From Cristatella mucedo (Eukaryota > Bryozoa > Phylactolaemata > Cristatellidae), in contig WPIO01000005.1 in assembly GCA_009760855.2 (NCBI GenBank), positions 10,496,501 through 10,560,500 of the forward strand: a stretch of 64,000 nucleotides of DNA, written 5' to 3'. The notes below the pieces were generated by a model. It saw nothing but the letters and a program-made list of their open reading frames with translations, had not been told where the DNA came from and searched no databases. How positions within the stretch are numbered: position 1 is the stretch's first letter; each line of letters begins with the position of its first letter. Both the position numbers and the translations under genes were made by a program. Shown piece by piece: positions 1 to 11,335 of this stretch.

Positions 1-152
1 TTGATAGCCCAGGAGGGAAGGTGCTCGGTCTTTAAGAGACCGGGGTCGCGAATTCAAATCCTGCAGTGGGCGATCATTTACAGCCAACTGCAAACAGTGG
101 TGATAGCAGTTAAGGCTCTTCTGTTGCTATACAAATGAGACTGCTAAATCTC
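1..152 (+). mobile_element. SINE family S1, diverged copy, cut by window start
   Basis: This is a tRNA-derived SINE of the family that recurs about eleven times here. The B-box region reads GAATTCAAATCC, followed by the family body (gtgggcgat, a short stem, ggctcttctgttgctatacaaa). It is diverged from the better copies at 15078 and 56811. The A-box side begins at the window edge, so the true left end is unknown. Confidence 0.75.
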
Positions 153-479
153 CTAAATGTCACAGCTCGATGTCAGGGCGAAAGTAGCAGGAGGAAAACA
201 CACAAAGAACGTGTAAGAACACGACAGCAGAGGCATGGTAACGGACAGATGCACGGGTCAAGGTCTGAGATGGATATATAGGTGTCCACTTAACATCACT
301 CCCAACAATGCCACATGTGCTGCAGCATGGACTGACTCGGGCCTCTACTCAATGGACTGAACACTTATCATAAGATGTTACTAAAATGTTCCACTACAAG
401 CAATACCTGCATACGACGCTGCCATTGGTCAGGTGAAGACCACAAGCAATAACACATTTGCTAATTAGCTACAGGGAAA

Positions 480-1130
480 CCTACTTATACTTGAAAAGCC
501 TGACTCAAAATGGGCTCGGGCAGCACACCTCGTGTAGTCTCTGCAAGATGCTGGGAGTCCTGTACCAAAATAACCTTAAATTAGAGGACTACACCAGCTC
601 CACAGCAAAGTCTGCCTTCTTCAGATATGTAACACTGAAAACAGTAAGGCTTGCATGAGTAAGCATACCAAAGCCAGACTGGTCCATAAATTTCCAACAT
701 CCGGCTCGACATCTATGCCTATTCTCCTTGCAGGTCTTTCTGCCTTTGCAATAGCACGACTACAGTAGAGACACAACTCTGCAGCTAGGCTTGTCTATTG
801 CGAAGGATGCAACGGCCAATTACACTACTTCTTGCTGACCAGCACTGGCACCCCATCAAGCAGTGTATCGACTTCGAGGTTGTGTCACTCATCTTTACGT
901 CTTTTCATTTTCTCGCTACGATCTACTTATCCGATCCACTCCCCAATCAGGCTAGGCATCGCATCACCAGCTCTTGTGACTAAAATGGTGTAGCTGTGCT
1001 TCTAACGAACCTCAAATCCTTTGAGGACCGTGCCTTCAGCTAGTACGCACCAAAACCTGTGTTCGCGCCCAACTGATGTCACAACATTCCCTGATCCGAC
1101 GATCTGTTAACAGAAAATTAAAACTCGCCG
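480..1130 (+). mobile_element. LINE family A, decayed C-terminal reverse-transcriptase region
   Basis: It aligns by eye with the better copies at 8262 and 52265, from the gctgactc/aaaatggct segment through the 'LLAD.HWLP.KQ.IDF' block (frame around 798-983) to the ORF end. Several frameshifts and stops make it a fossil. It has no 3' tail. Confidence 0.7.
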
Positions 1131-1196
1131 GCTCCTAGCATCACTTGCTCTGCAAAAGTGACATAAATAAATGATTAGCTCATTAAATAGCCTCAT

Positions 1197-1322
1197 TTGT
1201 ATAGCAGCAGGAGAGCCTTAAAGGATATAACTACCGTTTGCAGTGAGCAATACAGGATCACCCACTGCAGGACTCAAATCTACGACCTGGATCGTGAAGA
1301 ACTTACCCCTGGGCCAAGATCC
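1197..1322 (-). mobile_element. SINE family S1, partial
   Basis: The reverse complement shows the S1 end (gctatacaaa), a partial central palindrome around the B box, and a remnant of the A-box side. It is degraded. Confidence 0.65.
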
Positions 1323-1339
1323 AGGGCGACATGTCCTCT

Positions 1340-1475
1340 GTGTACTAATGGGTGCTGAAATTGTGCATGCTAACATTAACCAATCGAGATGCTGCCTTTC
1401 CATCATGCATATAGTGCCTAGAAAGAGATTTGGTTCTCTTAGGAGCTACAAACATGTTTATTAGTATTACTGTTG
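1340..1475 (+). mobile_element. LINE family A 3' tail, diverged
   Basis: It holds the 3'UTR motif ctgaaattgtgcatgctaac and the hairpin sequence (tgcctagaaagagatt, gttctctt, aggagct) with a short TTA-type end. No ORF part is present, so this is a strongly 5'-truncated insertion or a remnant of one. Confidence 0.5.
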
Positions 1476-1678
1476 AGCACCGTATACCTGGGCCAAACCA
1501 GCGAGACCGATATTCGGTGGATTCGTGCTGCACTGCTTCTTTGGTGAATCGCATTGTTTGTCCATGTGCTGCTACGTGTCGCTCTGCGTGGATTCGCATA
1601 CAGCCTCTGCTTCATTTTACACATACTTACACGACATATTTATGAATATACAGGCAGAGATACTGCTGTATCCGGTAT

Positions 1679-1689
1679 GCACACACACA

Positions 1690-1720
<31 letters not shown>

Positions 1721-1992
1721 CTACATGTACGTGTGTGTACACGTATGTGTGTGTATCCATGAATTTATGTATATATGTGCGCATGTATGTATATGTGTTT
1801 GCATGTATGTATGTATGTATGTAGGTATGTATGCATGTATGTAGGTAGGTAGGTATGTATGAATGTATGTAGGTAGATAGGTAGGTATGTATGAATGTAT
1901 GTAGGTAGGTAGGTAGGTAGGTAGGTAGGTAGGTAGGTAGGTAGGTAGGTAGGTAGGTAGGTAGGTAGGTAGGTAGGTAGGTAGGTAGGTAT
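1679..1992. repeat. Compound microsatellite: CA, then TATG/GTAT, then GTAG
   Basis: A CA run (about 1679-1722) passes into mixed TG/GTAT sequence and then into a GTAG array (about 1845-1992, with GTAT and GAAT variants). Open frames across it (His-Thr and Leu-Pro-Thr-Tyr repeats) are products of the repeat and not genes. Confidence 0.95.
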
Positions 1993-2049
1993 GTATATAT
2001 GGTGTGTATTTATATACATGATGTTGTGCATATCACCTCGACCTCTAAC

Positions 2050-2200
2050 CATGTAATGCTTGATGACATTGTACATGTTACTACTAGCCTCTCTCTGTAA
2101 CTCACTTCATCTGTGCTTCCTTTGCAAAAAATGTAACGTGCTTAGAAAGATATTGAGTTCTCTGAGGGCACCATATCAAGAGTTTTATTATTATTATTAT
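2050..2200 (+). mobile_element. LINE family A 3' tail with TTA repeat
   Basis: It contains the 3'UTR end (tgcttcctttgcaaa), the hairpin segment (gtgcttagaaagatattgag, ttctctgagggcacc) and a TTATTATTATTAT tail. Confidence 0.6.
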
Positions 2201-2344
2201 CTATGCAGCTGACAGCAACAGAGCAGACTCAGCTCTATTCAGTTTTCAGTGGAATAGAGACTTTATGATGGAAGGAACTAGGAATCCCAGTTTGGCATAC
2301 ATGAAAAAGCATAAATTATATTTAGCTCGATCAACTATCCCAGA

Positions 2345-3130
2345 AGTCAAGATTGTTCAGCACCACATGTTATTCTGCAAGAGTAAAATACGTCATGTAA
2401 CATTAAGAAACAGATGCTAACTGGTATCTGCCTTTGACTGTTATTCTGGTAGGCGACGTGTGTCGCTTTAAGTAACAAACAAATTATCTTAGTAGGATAT
2501 AATGCTATAAATACATGTTTGGCAGCGCATCTGACAGATATCCATGATTTGGAATGAGCCTTCTCACGAGCTGCAGTAGGTGCCAACGAACAGTATAGCC
2601 TCGACTTGGGACGCCCAAGCCTACTGCAATACCCGAAATATTGGAAATATCGGCATTGAGATTGTGGCCCTCAATCGGCGATGCTGGCAACAGGAATAGC
2701 AAGAATGTCTGAAACCAGGAACATACAATGCAAGACAGCCCTAGCAATACTACACCGCACGTTACTCGGTTCCACGTTCCGATGCAAAAAAGTGAGGTGG
2801 CAACACGCATGTAATTGGTAGCAGACAGAAGCTCAGATAGTTAAGAGAACATGCGACATGGGCACAGCAATAGAATATTTAACGCAAGCCGCCTACAGCT
2901 TGAAGCAATAAAGCGTACAAGGCCCGCCATTTTGAGCTAAAGTCGGATAGATGGTTGACTGACATGGTCTTGGATCATGACAAGCCAGTTCCGAAGAAAC
3001 CAACAATACAAACACTGAATCCACATGCCCTCATAATGAATACAGTGCATTCAAAAGCGGAGAGCCGTCGCGTCCGCTGTAGATTCAGACTACTACCAAT
3101 GAGCCGTTATTTGTAGCCCGTAGCTTCAAT
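2345..3130. other. No recognised feature
   Basis: I see no family repeat and no recognisable protein here. A 101-codon open frame lies on the - strand (2505-2810), on the 3' side of the dehydrogenase exon at 3198. It shows none of the expected SDR motifs (NTGIG, YxxSK), so I do not call it an exon. Confidence 0.4.
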
Positions 3131-3197
3131 ATCAGGCTTTAGAGCATAAATTTAAAAGAACGATATAAAAGAAGACTGCCCTCACTGAACAACTCAC

Positions 3198-3372
3198 CAG
3201 TGACGATGGCTACCTTCCCCGTCAAACGTTGACGACTGGCGTATTGTGGTCCTCGAAGGTAGGTTCTGATGGCGAAAAGTACGCCACATATCGCAATGAA
3301 CACCCAGGTATACCATGAGCTAAACATAGGTGGGGTTTCGAATAGCATTGATATAGGATCTCCGTGAGCCAT
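3198..3372 (-). CDS. Short-chain dehydrogenase (retinol-dehydrogenase-like), first coding exon
   Basis: The frame starts at the ATG at 3372 (- strand) and encodes about 58 residues. They are a short N-terminus, a hydrophobic anchor (YTWVFIAICGVLFAI, about residues 21-35), a basic stretch (RTYLRGPQYASRQR), then LTGKVAIVTG. This last segment is the first beta strand and the start of the TGxxxGxG cofactor loop of classical SDRs. The exon stops inside that loop at a good donor, CACTG|gtgagt, in phase 1, as expected if the next exon begins with the rest of Gly and then Ala-Asn. N-anchor plus RxxxxGKVxIVTG is the architecture of RDH11/12/13-type microsomal enzymes, which reduce or oxidise retinoids and other lipids with NADP(H). 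The catalytic exons were not found and would lie toward base 1 or beyond it. A non-ATG extension to 3408 is open but unneeded. The subfamily is uncertain. Confidence 0.6.
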
Positions 3373-3499
3373 ACCGCAGGGTGTATGTACAGTACCCGTA
3401 CTAACCACACGCGGTGCGGTCTGCAGGGTGAAGGCTGAGGTCGCGAGTCAGCCTTAACCTGAGGTCATCACACGCCCCCCCCCAGCGGTAGTCGTATAT

Positions 3500-3812
3500 G
3501 GTCTAATAACAATAATAATAATGATAATAATAATTACAAACTTAAAAAAGAACCCCAAAAAAACTTAATCAGTTGCTAGGAGCTCTACATTTGCTGCAAA
3601 GGAAACATGATAGAATAGTGAGTGGTATCACATTTGATAAACTGCGTGAATAACATGGTTAGTGGCGATATGCACAGGGTCAGCATGCATAGTATGGTTA
3701 GTGGCAGCATGCAGTGTCAGCACGCATAAGCACATGAAGGACGAATCGCAGGGACCCACTAAATGCTGTCCTAAATAGGTGTGTTTTGAAGTTCTTTTCA
3801 ATCTGGTCAGCA
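3500..3812 (-). mobile_element. LINE family A 3' end
   Basis: On the - strand it runs from the ORF end (gggtccc tgcgattcgtcc in reverse) through the 3'UTR with its duplicated ctgacactg..catgctgccactaac motif to a decayed hairpin and an ATT/ATC-rich tail at 3500-3540. It is 5'-truncated. Confidence 0.75.
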
Positions 3813-3837
3813 GCAGCAAGAGAGCTCAGTCGATGTC

Positions 3838-4400
3838 AGCGCCGCCGGCCCCCCCCCCATGCTTCTCCTAGCGCATCGCTCTTCCCACGGATTGAGGGGC
3901 GAAGTTGTCTTCCAAGGGGAAGTCTAGCAACGAGGCTATAGGTCAGGGCGTTCACTGAGATAATTTCAGGCACTCGTGTGGGGCCCGGTGTAAAGTAGTA
4001 GTCAACCAGCCCCCCCCCCGAGTTAGCCCGGTCCATCACTCGTAAAAGTTGGGGCACAAGCAGTGCGTTGCATCTTCTTTTCACTTCGTAGTCCTCGCTT
4101 CTGTGGTCGTCACCCGAAGCCACTCAGAGCTTCGGCCGGACACTCGTGTACGCGCACGTGGCTTTACAAACTACTCTCGCATTCGGGCACAGGTAATCTC
4201 ATCTCAGCTCTCTACTTGTTCATGAATTCGGCAGCTCTCTGCTTCCTTTAGTTATCGCATCTGCAATACCTTCGGGCGTAGTATTGCATCACATTTGCCC
4301 TTGAAGGCTTTCGCATGAGGATCTGTAGTTCGTTTAAGTTGTTCGCACTTCGCTATTCGCGCTTAGGATGGTTTAGTGCCCTTTGATTTGAGCTACTGCC
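3838..4400. other. Unassigned; two poly-C runs
   Basis: Runs of C occur near 3848-3858 and 4010-4019 in otherwise mixed sequence. A 95-codon - strand frame (3836-4123) crosses both runs and resembles nothing I know. No repeat family was recognised. Confidence 0.4.
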
Positions 4401-4414
4401 TACAATATAGGCTG

Positions 4415-4530
4415 GTGGCCAAGCTTCTATGTTATGGCATACGTAAAGTGCCGAGGAGAGACTAAGTTCTTTGAGATCGCAATGGGAATGTACTATTATT
4501 ATTATTATTATTATTATTAATATTAGAGCC
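4415..4530 (+). mobile_element. LINE family A tail fragment with TTA array
   Basis: A decayed hairpin segment (gtaaagtgccgaggagagactaa, gttctttgag) is followed by TATTATTATT repeats at 4494-4526. Confidence 0.5.
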
Positions 4531-5380
4531 TTTGATGTCAATTACAACTCAACCTTTGATGCGCATTCACAGCTGGGTCATGCGATGAGGGTAAAGTACA
4601 TAATGGTCGAAGCAATTTAGAGTTTTATAACCCGCTTCGTGGAATGCGGTCCTGCTTGCTCTGGCCGCTATCCCCCATTGGGCAAATATACATCGTCGTG
4701 GTCGTACATGGTCACGTGGACATGTACATTTTGCCGTAGCATTTCAACGTATCTATTACTGCTTTATGCTTCACTTCGGTTTGTACTTGCTTAAACCGCG
4801 TTTGTCATCGATGTAATTCGTCCGGTATCGGCTTGCCAATGCACTACTAGAGGTACTGTTAATTAACAGCTACCCCTCAGGGAGAAGATCCGTAAAACCT
4901 AGAACAGGGAAGCAGCTTCTGCCTACCTTTGCTTACCGTCTGCTTGCTTTGAGATTCCATACGTCGGCTGAAGAAATAAGGATGAACAGCAGCCCTTTGA
5001 ATCTTACTAAGACGAAGATCAGCTGATCATCTATTCGGGGAAGGGGAAGGATCTCAATTCCCTCTTCACTCAAGAATTGAGCCTTTCCCTCAATTTCCGC
5101 TCGCCCGCTAGAGCAGCAGCTCCGGTCGCTTGAAGGTGTAGCAACCCGAGCAAGATCAGTAAAGCGTGCGATCTTCGAAAACTCACCCCAATGGCGACTC
5201 AAGTCGCTTGTATATGAAATATAAAGCTTCAATTGAGTGGGATTGGATGACTCGAGTCTACGCGATCCCCTAATCATTGTCCACTCTCAAATATACTTTA
5301 CGTCCAAACTCAGCTCCATTCCACCGTTTGCCTATCGCACCCAAACGCCGACGATAGCCAGCGACTCGCCACTATTGTAA
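4531..5380. other. No recognised feature
   Basis: A 114-codon - strand frame (4933-5277) includes a possible splice donor (ttggg|gtgagt near 5188), but its sequence is not recognised and I do not call it coding. Confidence 0.35.
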
Positions 5381-5961
5381 CGGTTAGGAACCACAGCCGC
5401 ATGGCAGTGCCGTGCTTCCGGGGAACACGACAGGCTCTCCAGAGGCTGTGTGTAGCCCTCGGATCGTGGCGATCGCCGTCGCCTCTTCGTTTCGGCTGCG
5501 AGGCGACGTTCGCTCGTACACGACGTCTCGGCTCGTGCTTGTCCGGCCGGCGTGTACAGTTACACATCCAGCGTGTCCTACGCAGGCCTATGAAGCCTCG
5601 GCTTCCTAGTGCAACGCTTGAGCCTCCTGAGGTTAGCGACCAGAGAGCGTATATGTGACGTTCGCGGCGATTAGCTTTGTTCACGAAAGTAAGAGTAAAT
5701 CTTACAGAAAGTGGGCCTATCAAAGGCTGGAATGTGGCACAGACAACCCGGCGTCTTTAGAAAGCCAAAAGTATCGAGTTTTGGCATGCGCGTAAACATT
5801 GTGTTTTGAATGTCCAAGGTGGTGTTAGCGACCACGGCTCGAGCTCCGCGGTCGCTTCTTCGCGCTCCCGCTCCTTCACGCTCCAGGCAGAGCTGGGAGC
5901 GGCCGAGCTCCGCGGTCGCTTCTTCGCGCTCCCGCTCCTTCACGCTCCTGTTGCTAGCCAC
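5380..5961. other. CpG-rich block with an internal direct repeat
   Basis: Compared with its AT-richer surroundings, this block is dense in CG dinucleotides and is open in several frames on both strands. A 44-base segment beginning gagctccgcggtcgcttctt occurs at 5841-5884 and again at 5905-5948, a 64-base period. It could be a CpG-island promoter for an unseen gene. No conserved protein was recognised in any frame. Confidence 0.45.
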
Positions 5962-6499
5962 TGGCAGATCGTCGGACGTAATTCAGTCCAATTTAAAACG
6001 AGAGTTAATTTCTCCAGGTTGCTCTTGAGATTGCAGTTGAGTTGAGCCTTTTTCAGCATCAACACGTCAGAGGATGAGATCATGTCGACGCAGGTCCATC
6101 GACAAGTAAAGTACCACAAATTGACTTTGCCTCAATATTAAGAAATCGCATGTCGCACTTTCCGAACGCACGAAAATGCCGATAGGCCTCCGTCCTTAAG
6201 GCTGAGCCTCGCAGACTACGTGCGTGTACAGGAACAGACTAGCTGCTGCTGAAGAAGGAATACGCAGGAGGTACTGTCAACGAGTACCGAAATTGTGTTA
6301 TATCCAATGACGACAATCACTTACGTCGAACGCATTCTCAGCCACCTGAGCGTAACAACGCCACATTTAGAGGGCACTTTAGATTCGATCAGCAGCTCCA
6401 GGCAGTGCCATGAAGCTTTAACTGCTTACTTCTGCCACCTTCTGGAGAATCTTTGGTGAGGCCGTGCTTCTTTGGTTGCTACGAGATGACAGGGACGAG

Positions 6500-7500
<1,001 letters not shown>

Positions 7501-8261
7501 GACAGACTTATACAGACGACGGCTGTTTAATTCTAATAAAGGATGAGGAGGAGCCAAGCAATATCTTTGCACCGCATTAGCTAACGAAACCCGGAAGCTG
7601 CCTATAGCTTGCCGTCTGCTGTTCGCTGTGGGATGCGCCTTCGAAAAGTGAGCCGTCGGAAACTAGAAAACCTCTCTTTCAAAAAAAAGCCAGCAAAGCT
7701 CCAGCCTCATTGTACACAGTCACTTAGGTAGACTTGGCGTTGACCTTGGTGACTTCAAATTGATGCATAATAGGCGCATGACCTTGACGTGGCTGTCTGT
7801 TGACAATTGTCGTCGGCATGGCTGTCCACGATAGCTCCAGCTCGGTGCGTCGAATCTGTTTTGATTTAGTCTCTCTACTGATGTGCGAGTAATGGATCAA
7901 CTGCTATCGGCATTGCCAAGGTTCAGATGGAAGTCAGCTGTCATCATTCAACCATCTGCTGATATTTTCGTGTCTCTAATAAGTCCTTCGGTGGCTGCTA
8001 TGGCAGCTGCAGCAACATTTAATGGGCTGGGACAACATTGCTGCTCGTGCTCGTGTTTTCTTCCGATATATAGGATAGATTTGGAGCCTGAGTGGGTCAG
8101 CTGGTCAGGCTACCGTATAAGGCGTCTTCCACGGACTGGCTTTAGTGGCATACCAAGCTGTCAGCACTGTTTACAGGCCCTAACCAAACCACTTGACTGC
8201 CCCGCCCCCCCAGCGGTCTCCAGATACCAGATCGAATGCTTCTTCCGTTAGTTCCCCTACA
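7501..8261. other. No recognised feature
   Basis: The sequence is ordinary, with one 122-codon + frame (7883-8251) that matches nothing I know and stops just before the LINE at 8262. Confidence 0.35.
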
Positions 8262-9325
8262 ACAAATGACACTCAGTTGTACCTTTGCTTTGATCCCTCC
8301 CAGCCTTCGAGCACCTCAAATTCTCTAAACTCACTTGCTGCATGCATTGATGACATTCGCACATGGATGGCAGCAAACTTACTTGTTATGGGCAAACCCA
8401 GTGTGATTCAGAGATTGGAAAGGCTGACTCTCAAAATTGGCTCTGCCAGCATATCTCCAGTTGAATCAGCTCGAAATCTAGGTGTCATATTCCAAAGCGA
8501 CCACTCGTTAGACGACCAAATCAGCTCCACAGTCAAATCCGCCTATTTTCAGCTTCATAACATTGCTAAAATTCGGGCTTGATTAGATAAGGATACCACG
8601 TCCAAGTTGGTCCATGCATTCGTGACATCCCGTCTCGACTTCTGCAACTCACTGCTTACTGGCCTACCAGCATGTGCGATCAGGCGATTGCAGCTGGTGC
8701 AAAACTCGGCAGCTAGGCTTGTCTGTCGTGAGCGTCGCAGTTGCCACATTACACCACTTCTCGCCGACCTGCACTGGCTACCAGTCAAGCAACGGATTGA
8801 CTTCAAGGTTTTGTCGCTCACTTTTAGGTCCCTTCATTCTATGGCTCCAGCTTATCTGTCAGATATACTACCCCATCAGGCCAAGCATCGTACCACCCGC
8901 TTTTCGGAATCCAACAGTCTAGAAATACCTCGTACAAACCTTAAATCCTTTGGAGACCGTGCATTTAGTTCGTTTGGTCCCACAGCCTGGAACTCCCTCC
9001 CGACCTGCGTCAGAACATCCCCTGACCTGACCACATTTAAAAGGAACCTAAAAACACACCTATTTAGGACAGCATTTAGCGGGTCCCTGTGATTCGTCCT
9101 TGATGTGCTTATGCATGCGTGCTGACACTGTGCATGCTGCCACTAACCACATTCGCATGCTGACCCTGTGCATGTCACCCCTGACCATATTATTCATTGT
9201 GTTTGTTTTTCAAGCATGATTTTACTTACCATTCAATTGCATTTCACTTTGCAGCAAATGTAAAGCGCCTAGAGAGAGATTGAGTTCTCTGAGGGCGCTT
9301 TATCAAGTGAATTATTATTATTATG
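8262..9325 (+). mobile_element. LINE family A, 5'-truncated copy with complete 3' end
   Basis: The copy starts at the RT active-site block (frame reads DTQLYLCFDPSQP) and runs to the end of the ORF (RTAFSGSL, stop near 9092), the 3'UTR, the hairpin and a TTA tail. Relative to the copy at 52265 it has an in-frame deletion (about 27 bases at 'KLNDDKTNLL') and a premature TGA at about 8581. The coding part is of the L2/CR1-like (Jockey superfamily) type, inferred from the motifs. The hairpin arms are TAAAGCGCC (9261-9269) and GGCGCTTTA (9294-9302), with an inner AGAGA/TCTCT stem. It is one of the youngest-looking copies. Confidence 0.9.
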
Positions 9326-10557
9326 ATAACAACAGGTATCCGATAGTCTCCCCGATGGGTCACCATGGGGGACCACGATTTGGTAGCTTCCTACTCCGAA
9401 AGAGTGAAGCAGGTTCAGGGATGTGCAGACTTTATGGCCGAGTAACAATTACGGCAGCATTGTGACGCAATTTTGATAAGAATTGACCTCTTAGTGGCAT
9501 TTTTAAAGGAGCCGCGAGTTATTAAGAGCTGCTCGATGCACTAGTGTGGATCGCTTGCGAAAGCCGCTTAGACCTGTTTGAATGTTTGCACTAACTGCTC
9601 TGTAAATTCATCGTTCTGCACGTGACATGGTGCCAACACGAATTGATGCAGCCCGTTAGTCTAATGGCAAATTTCAAAGTTCCTTACAACTCGCTGCAAG
9701 AAAATAAATACCCTAGGCTTAGCCGCATGCGTGATATCAATCATGCAAATGTAAATACATATCCTGCAGAGGCCAGCATACTAAAGCAAGCATGAAGAAG
9801 CTCATGGCTACCGGTTAGTAAGACCTCTGGCTAGTAAAATGCACTGCATGATGAACGCGAACTCAGGCAAACCACTCAAGAGCGAACAACAGTACAAACT
9901 CATTTTGGTGAAGAGAAATCCTGAATAAATGCGTCTCAAAGCAAACACTTAAAGGATGCAAGGTCGTTGCTTGTAGTGACCGTTTTGGAAAACGAGTTTC
10001 GACCGCCGATGCATACGAGCTATTGACTTGATTAAATAATTATTTCAGTTTAGTTCAAGGGACTGCGAGTTGATTGCATACTGAGGTTCGGACGGTGTGA
10101 CAGCATTGACTGTGGAGCGATGACTTGGCATAGGTGAAAGGCTGGTGAAAGCGACGTTAGTGACCCGTTAGTGACCCGTTAGTGACCAGTTAGTTGACCT
10201 GTTGGTGACCTGTACGCCAGACTAAGTATCCTAAAATCGATTAAACGTTTGAAAGGGAACCAGTTAACCTCTGAACTAAGTGGAGTAATGTAGAAAGAAG
10301 CTGTTAACAAATACCAGACGAGCTTTTAGTTGTTTTCGCCGGATGTGACGTTTCCTCTTGTGTAAGTCCAAAAAAGCCTCAAGAACTAAGTGTTGTTAAA
10401 CCAGTTAGTTTATTAGCCTTCTCAAAGTTTAAGCGGAACATCGGTGAGCATATGTTTGCCAAAGACGTCTTCTCACGCAAAAAAAGTAAGTGTGGAGCTT
10501 AGTTGAGTTGCGGGAGCTTTTAGTTTTATTCCATTTACTATCTGATTTAACAGACTC
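9326..10557. other. No gene; short GTTAGTGACC repeats
   Basis: About 1.2 kb without a recognised repeat family or protein. Between 10150 and 10215 the unit gttagtgacc(c) is repeated about four to five times with variation. Confidence 0.45.
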
Positions 10558-10708
10558 TTTTTGTATAGCGACAGAAGAGCCTTTAAGGCTATCACCACCG
10601 CTAGCAGCAGCGGCGATAAAGGATTTCCCACCACAGGATTCGATACCACGACCTCGGGGCCGAGGTCGTGAAAAGCAACCGCCTTAACCAGTGAGCCATT
10701 ACGGCTCT
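10558..10708 (-). mobile_element. SINE family S1
   Basis: The reverse complement gives the A-box side (gtaatggctcactggttaag), the palindrome CACGACCTCGG / CCGAGGTCGTG, the B box (atcgaatcc) and the body ending in gctatacaaaa. The hairpin arms are perfect although the rest is diverged. Confidence 0.85.
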
Positions 10709-10724
10709 TGAGGAAAGGATTGGA

Positions 10725-11138
10725 ACAGAAGCATCAATCAGCTCAGGATGGCTGGAGAGGATGAGCCACAATCGGCAGCACGGGAGAAAATATCATTGCC
10801 TAAGGATTTTGAAAGGGATTTGCACAGGTTGGGACCTGCAGAGCAAGGGTTTCTGTCGTCAAAGCTCTTTAAGCGATAGAAATGGAACAGCTACTTTACT
10901 ATTTGTAGAGGATCTGTGGGCACGAAGAGTCTAAAACTTAAGCAACAATTCAGATAGGTATGCAGGAGCCAAGCCATTGCGAGCCTTGTTGTAGATCAAC
11001 AGGTATCAATCCCATGATCCTTCAGCAAAGGAGCCGCTTTAGAGCTGAACCTCTGGCATTTTCTAGCATAGCCTTATCAACATTCATGTCGAGTTGAAGA
11101 GGCTAATTGTGTTTTTATGTAGCCCAGCCGAAATGGAA
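10725..11138 (-). mobile_element. LINE family B, RT C-terminal region
   Basis: It matches 40385-40900 and 50400-50880 segment by segment: cggaagcac/ctgccacaatcg, 'gacctgcagagcaa..gcttctg', the 'tggaacag' block, 'gggcacgagg..' and 'agccaagccat'. It is on the - strand and full of stops. Confidence 0.7.
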
Positions 11139-11139
11139 T

Positions 11140-11335
11140 AATAAAAATTATCAATTTGTGAATTTCACTCAGCGAACTAAATCTGTTTCTGGGCACTTCA
11201 TGTATGCTGCAAAGAAAGCATGTAAATATGGCTAGCGTTAATCTGCACAGCTCCAGGACGCATAAAGACATAAAGGACGGTTCACAAGGACCCAGCAAAT
11301 CCTCTATGAAGCAGGTGCATTGGCAGCTTGCTTGT
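11140..11335 (-). mobile_element. LINE family A-type 3' end
   Basis: ATAAT-type tail, decayed hairpin (ctcagcgaactaaatctgtttctgggcac), 3'UTR and the conserved end gacccagcaaat. It abuts LINE family B on both sides, so it is either nested or the diverged 3' end of the next element. Confidence 0.6.

Noticed and set aside
1845-1992. GTAG array as telomeric or centromeric satellite
   Set aside because: A four-base unit of about 150 bases next to CA repeats is an ordinary microsatellite.
2505-2810. 101-codon - strand frame as second exon of the SDR gene
   Set aside because: Lacks the NTGIG continuation and other SDR motifs, and begins at its own start rather than a phase-1 acceptor.
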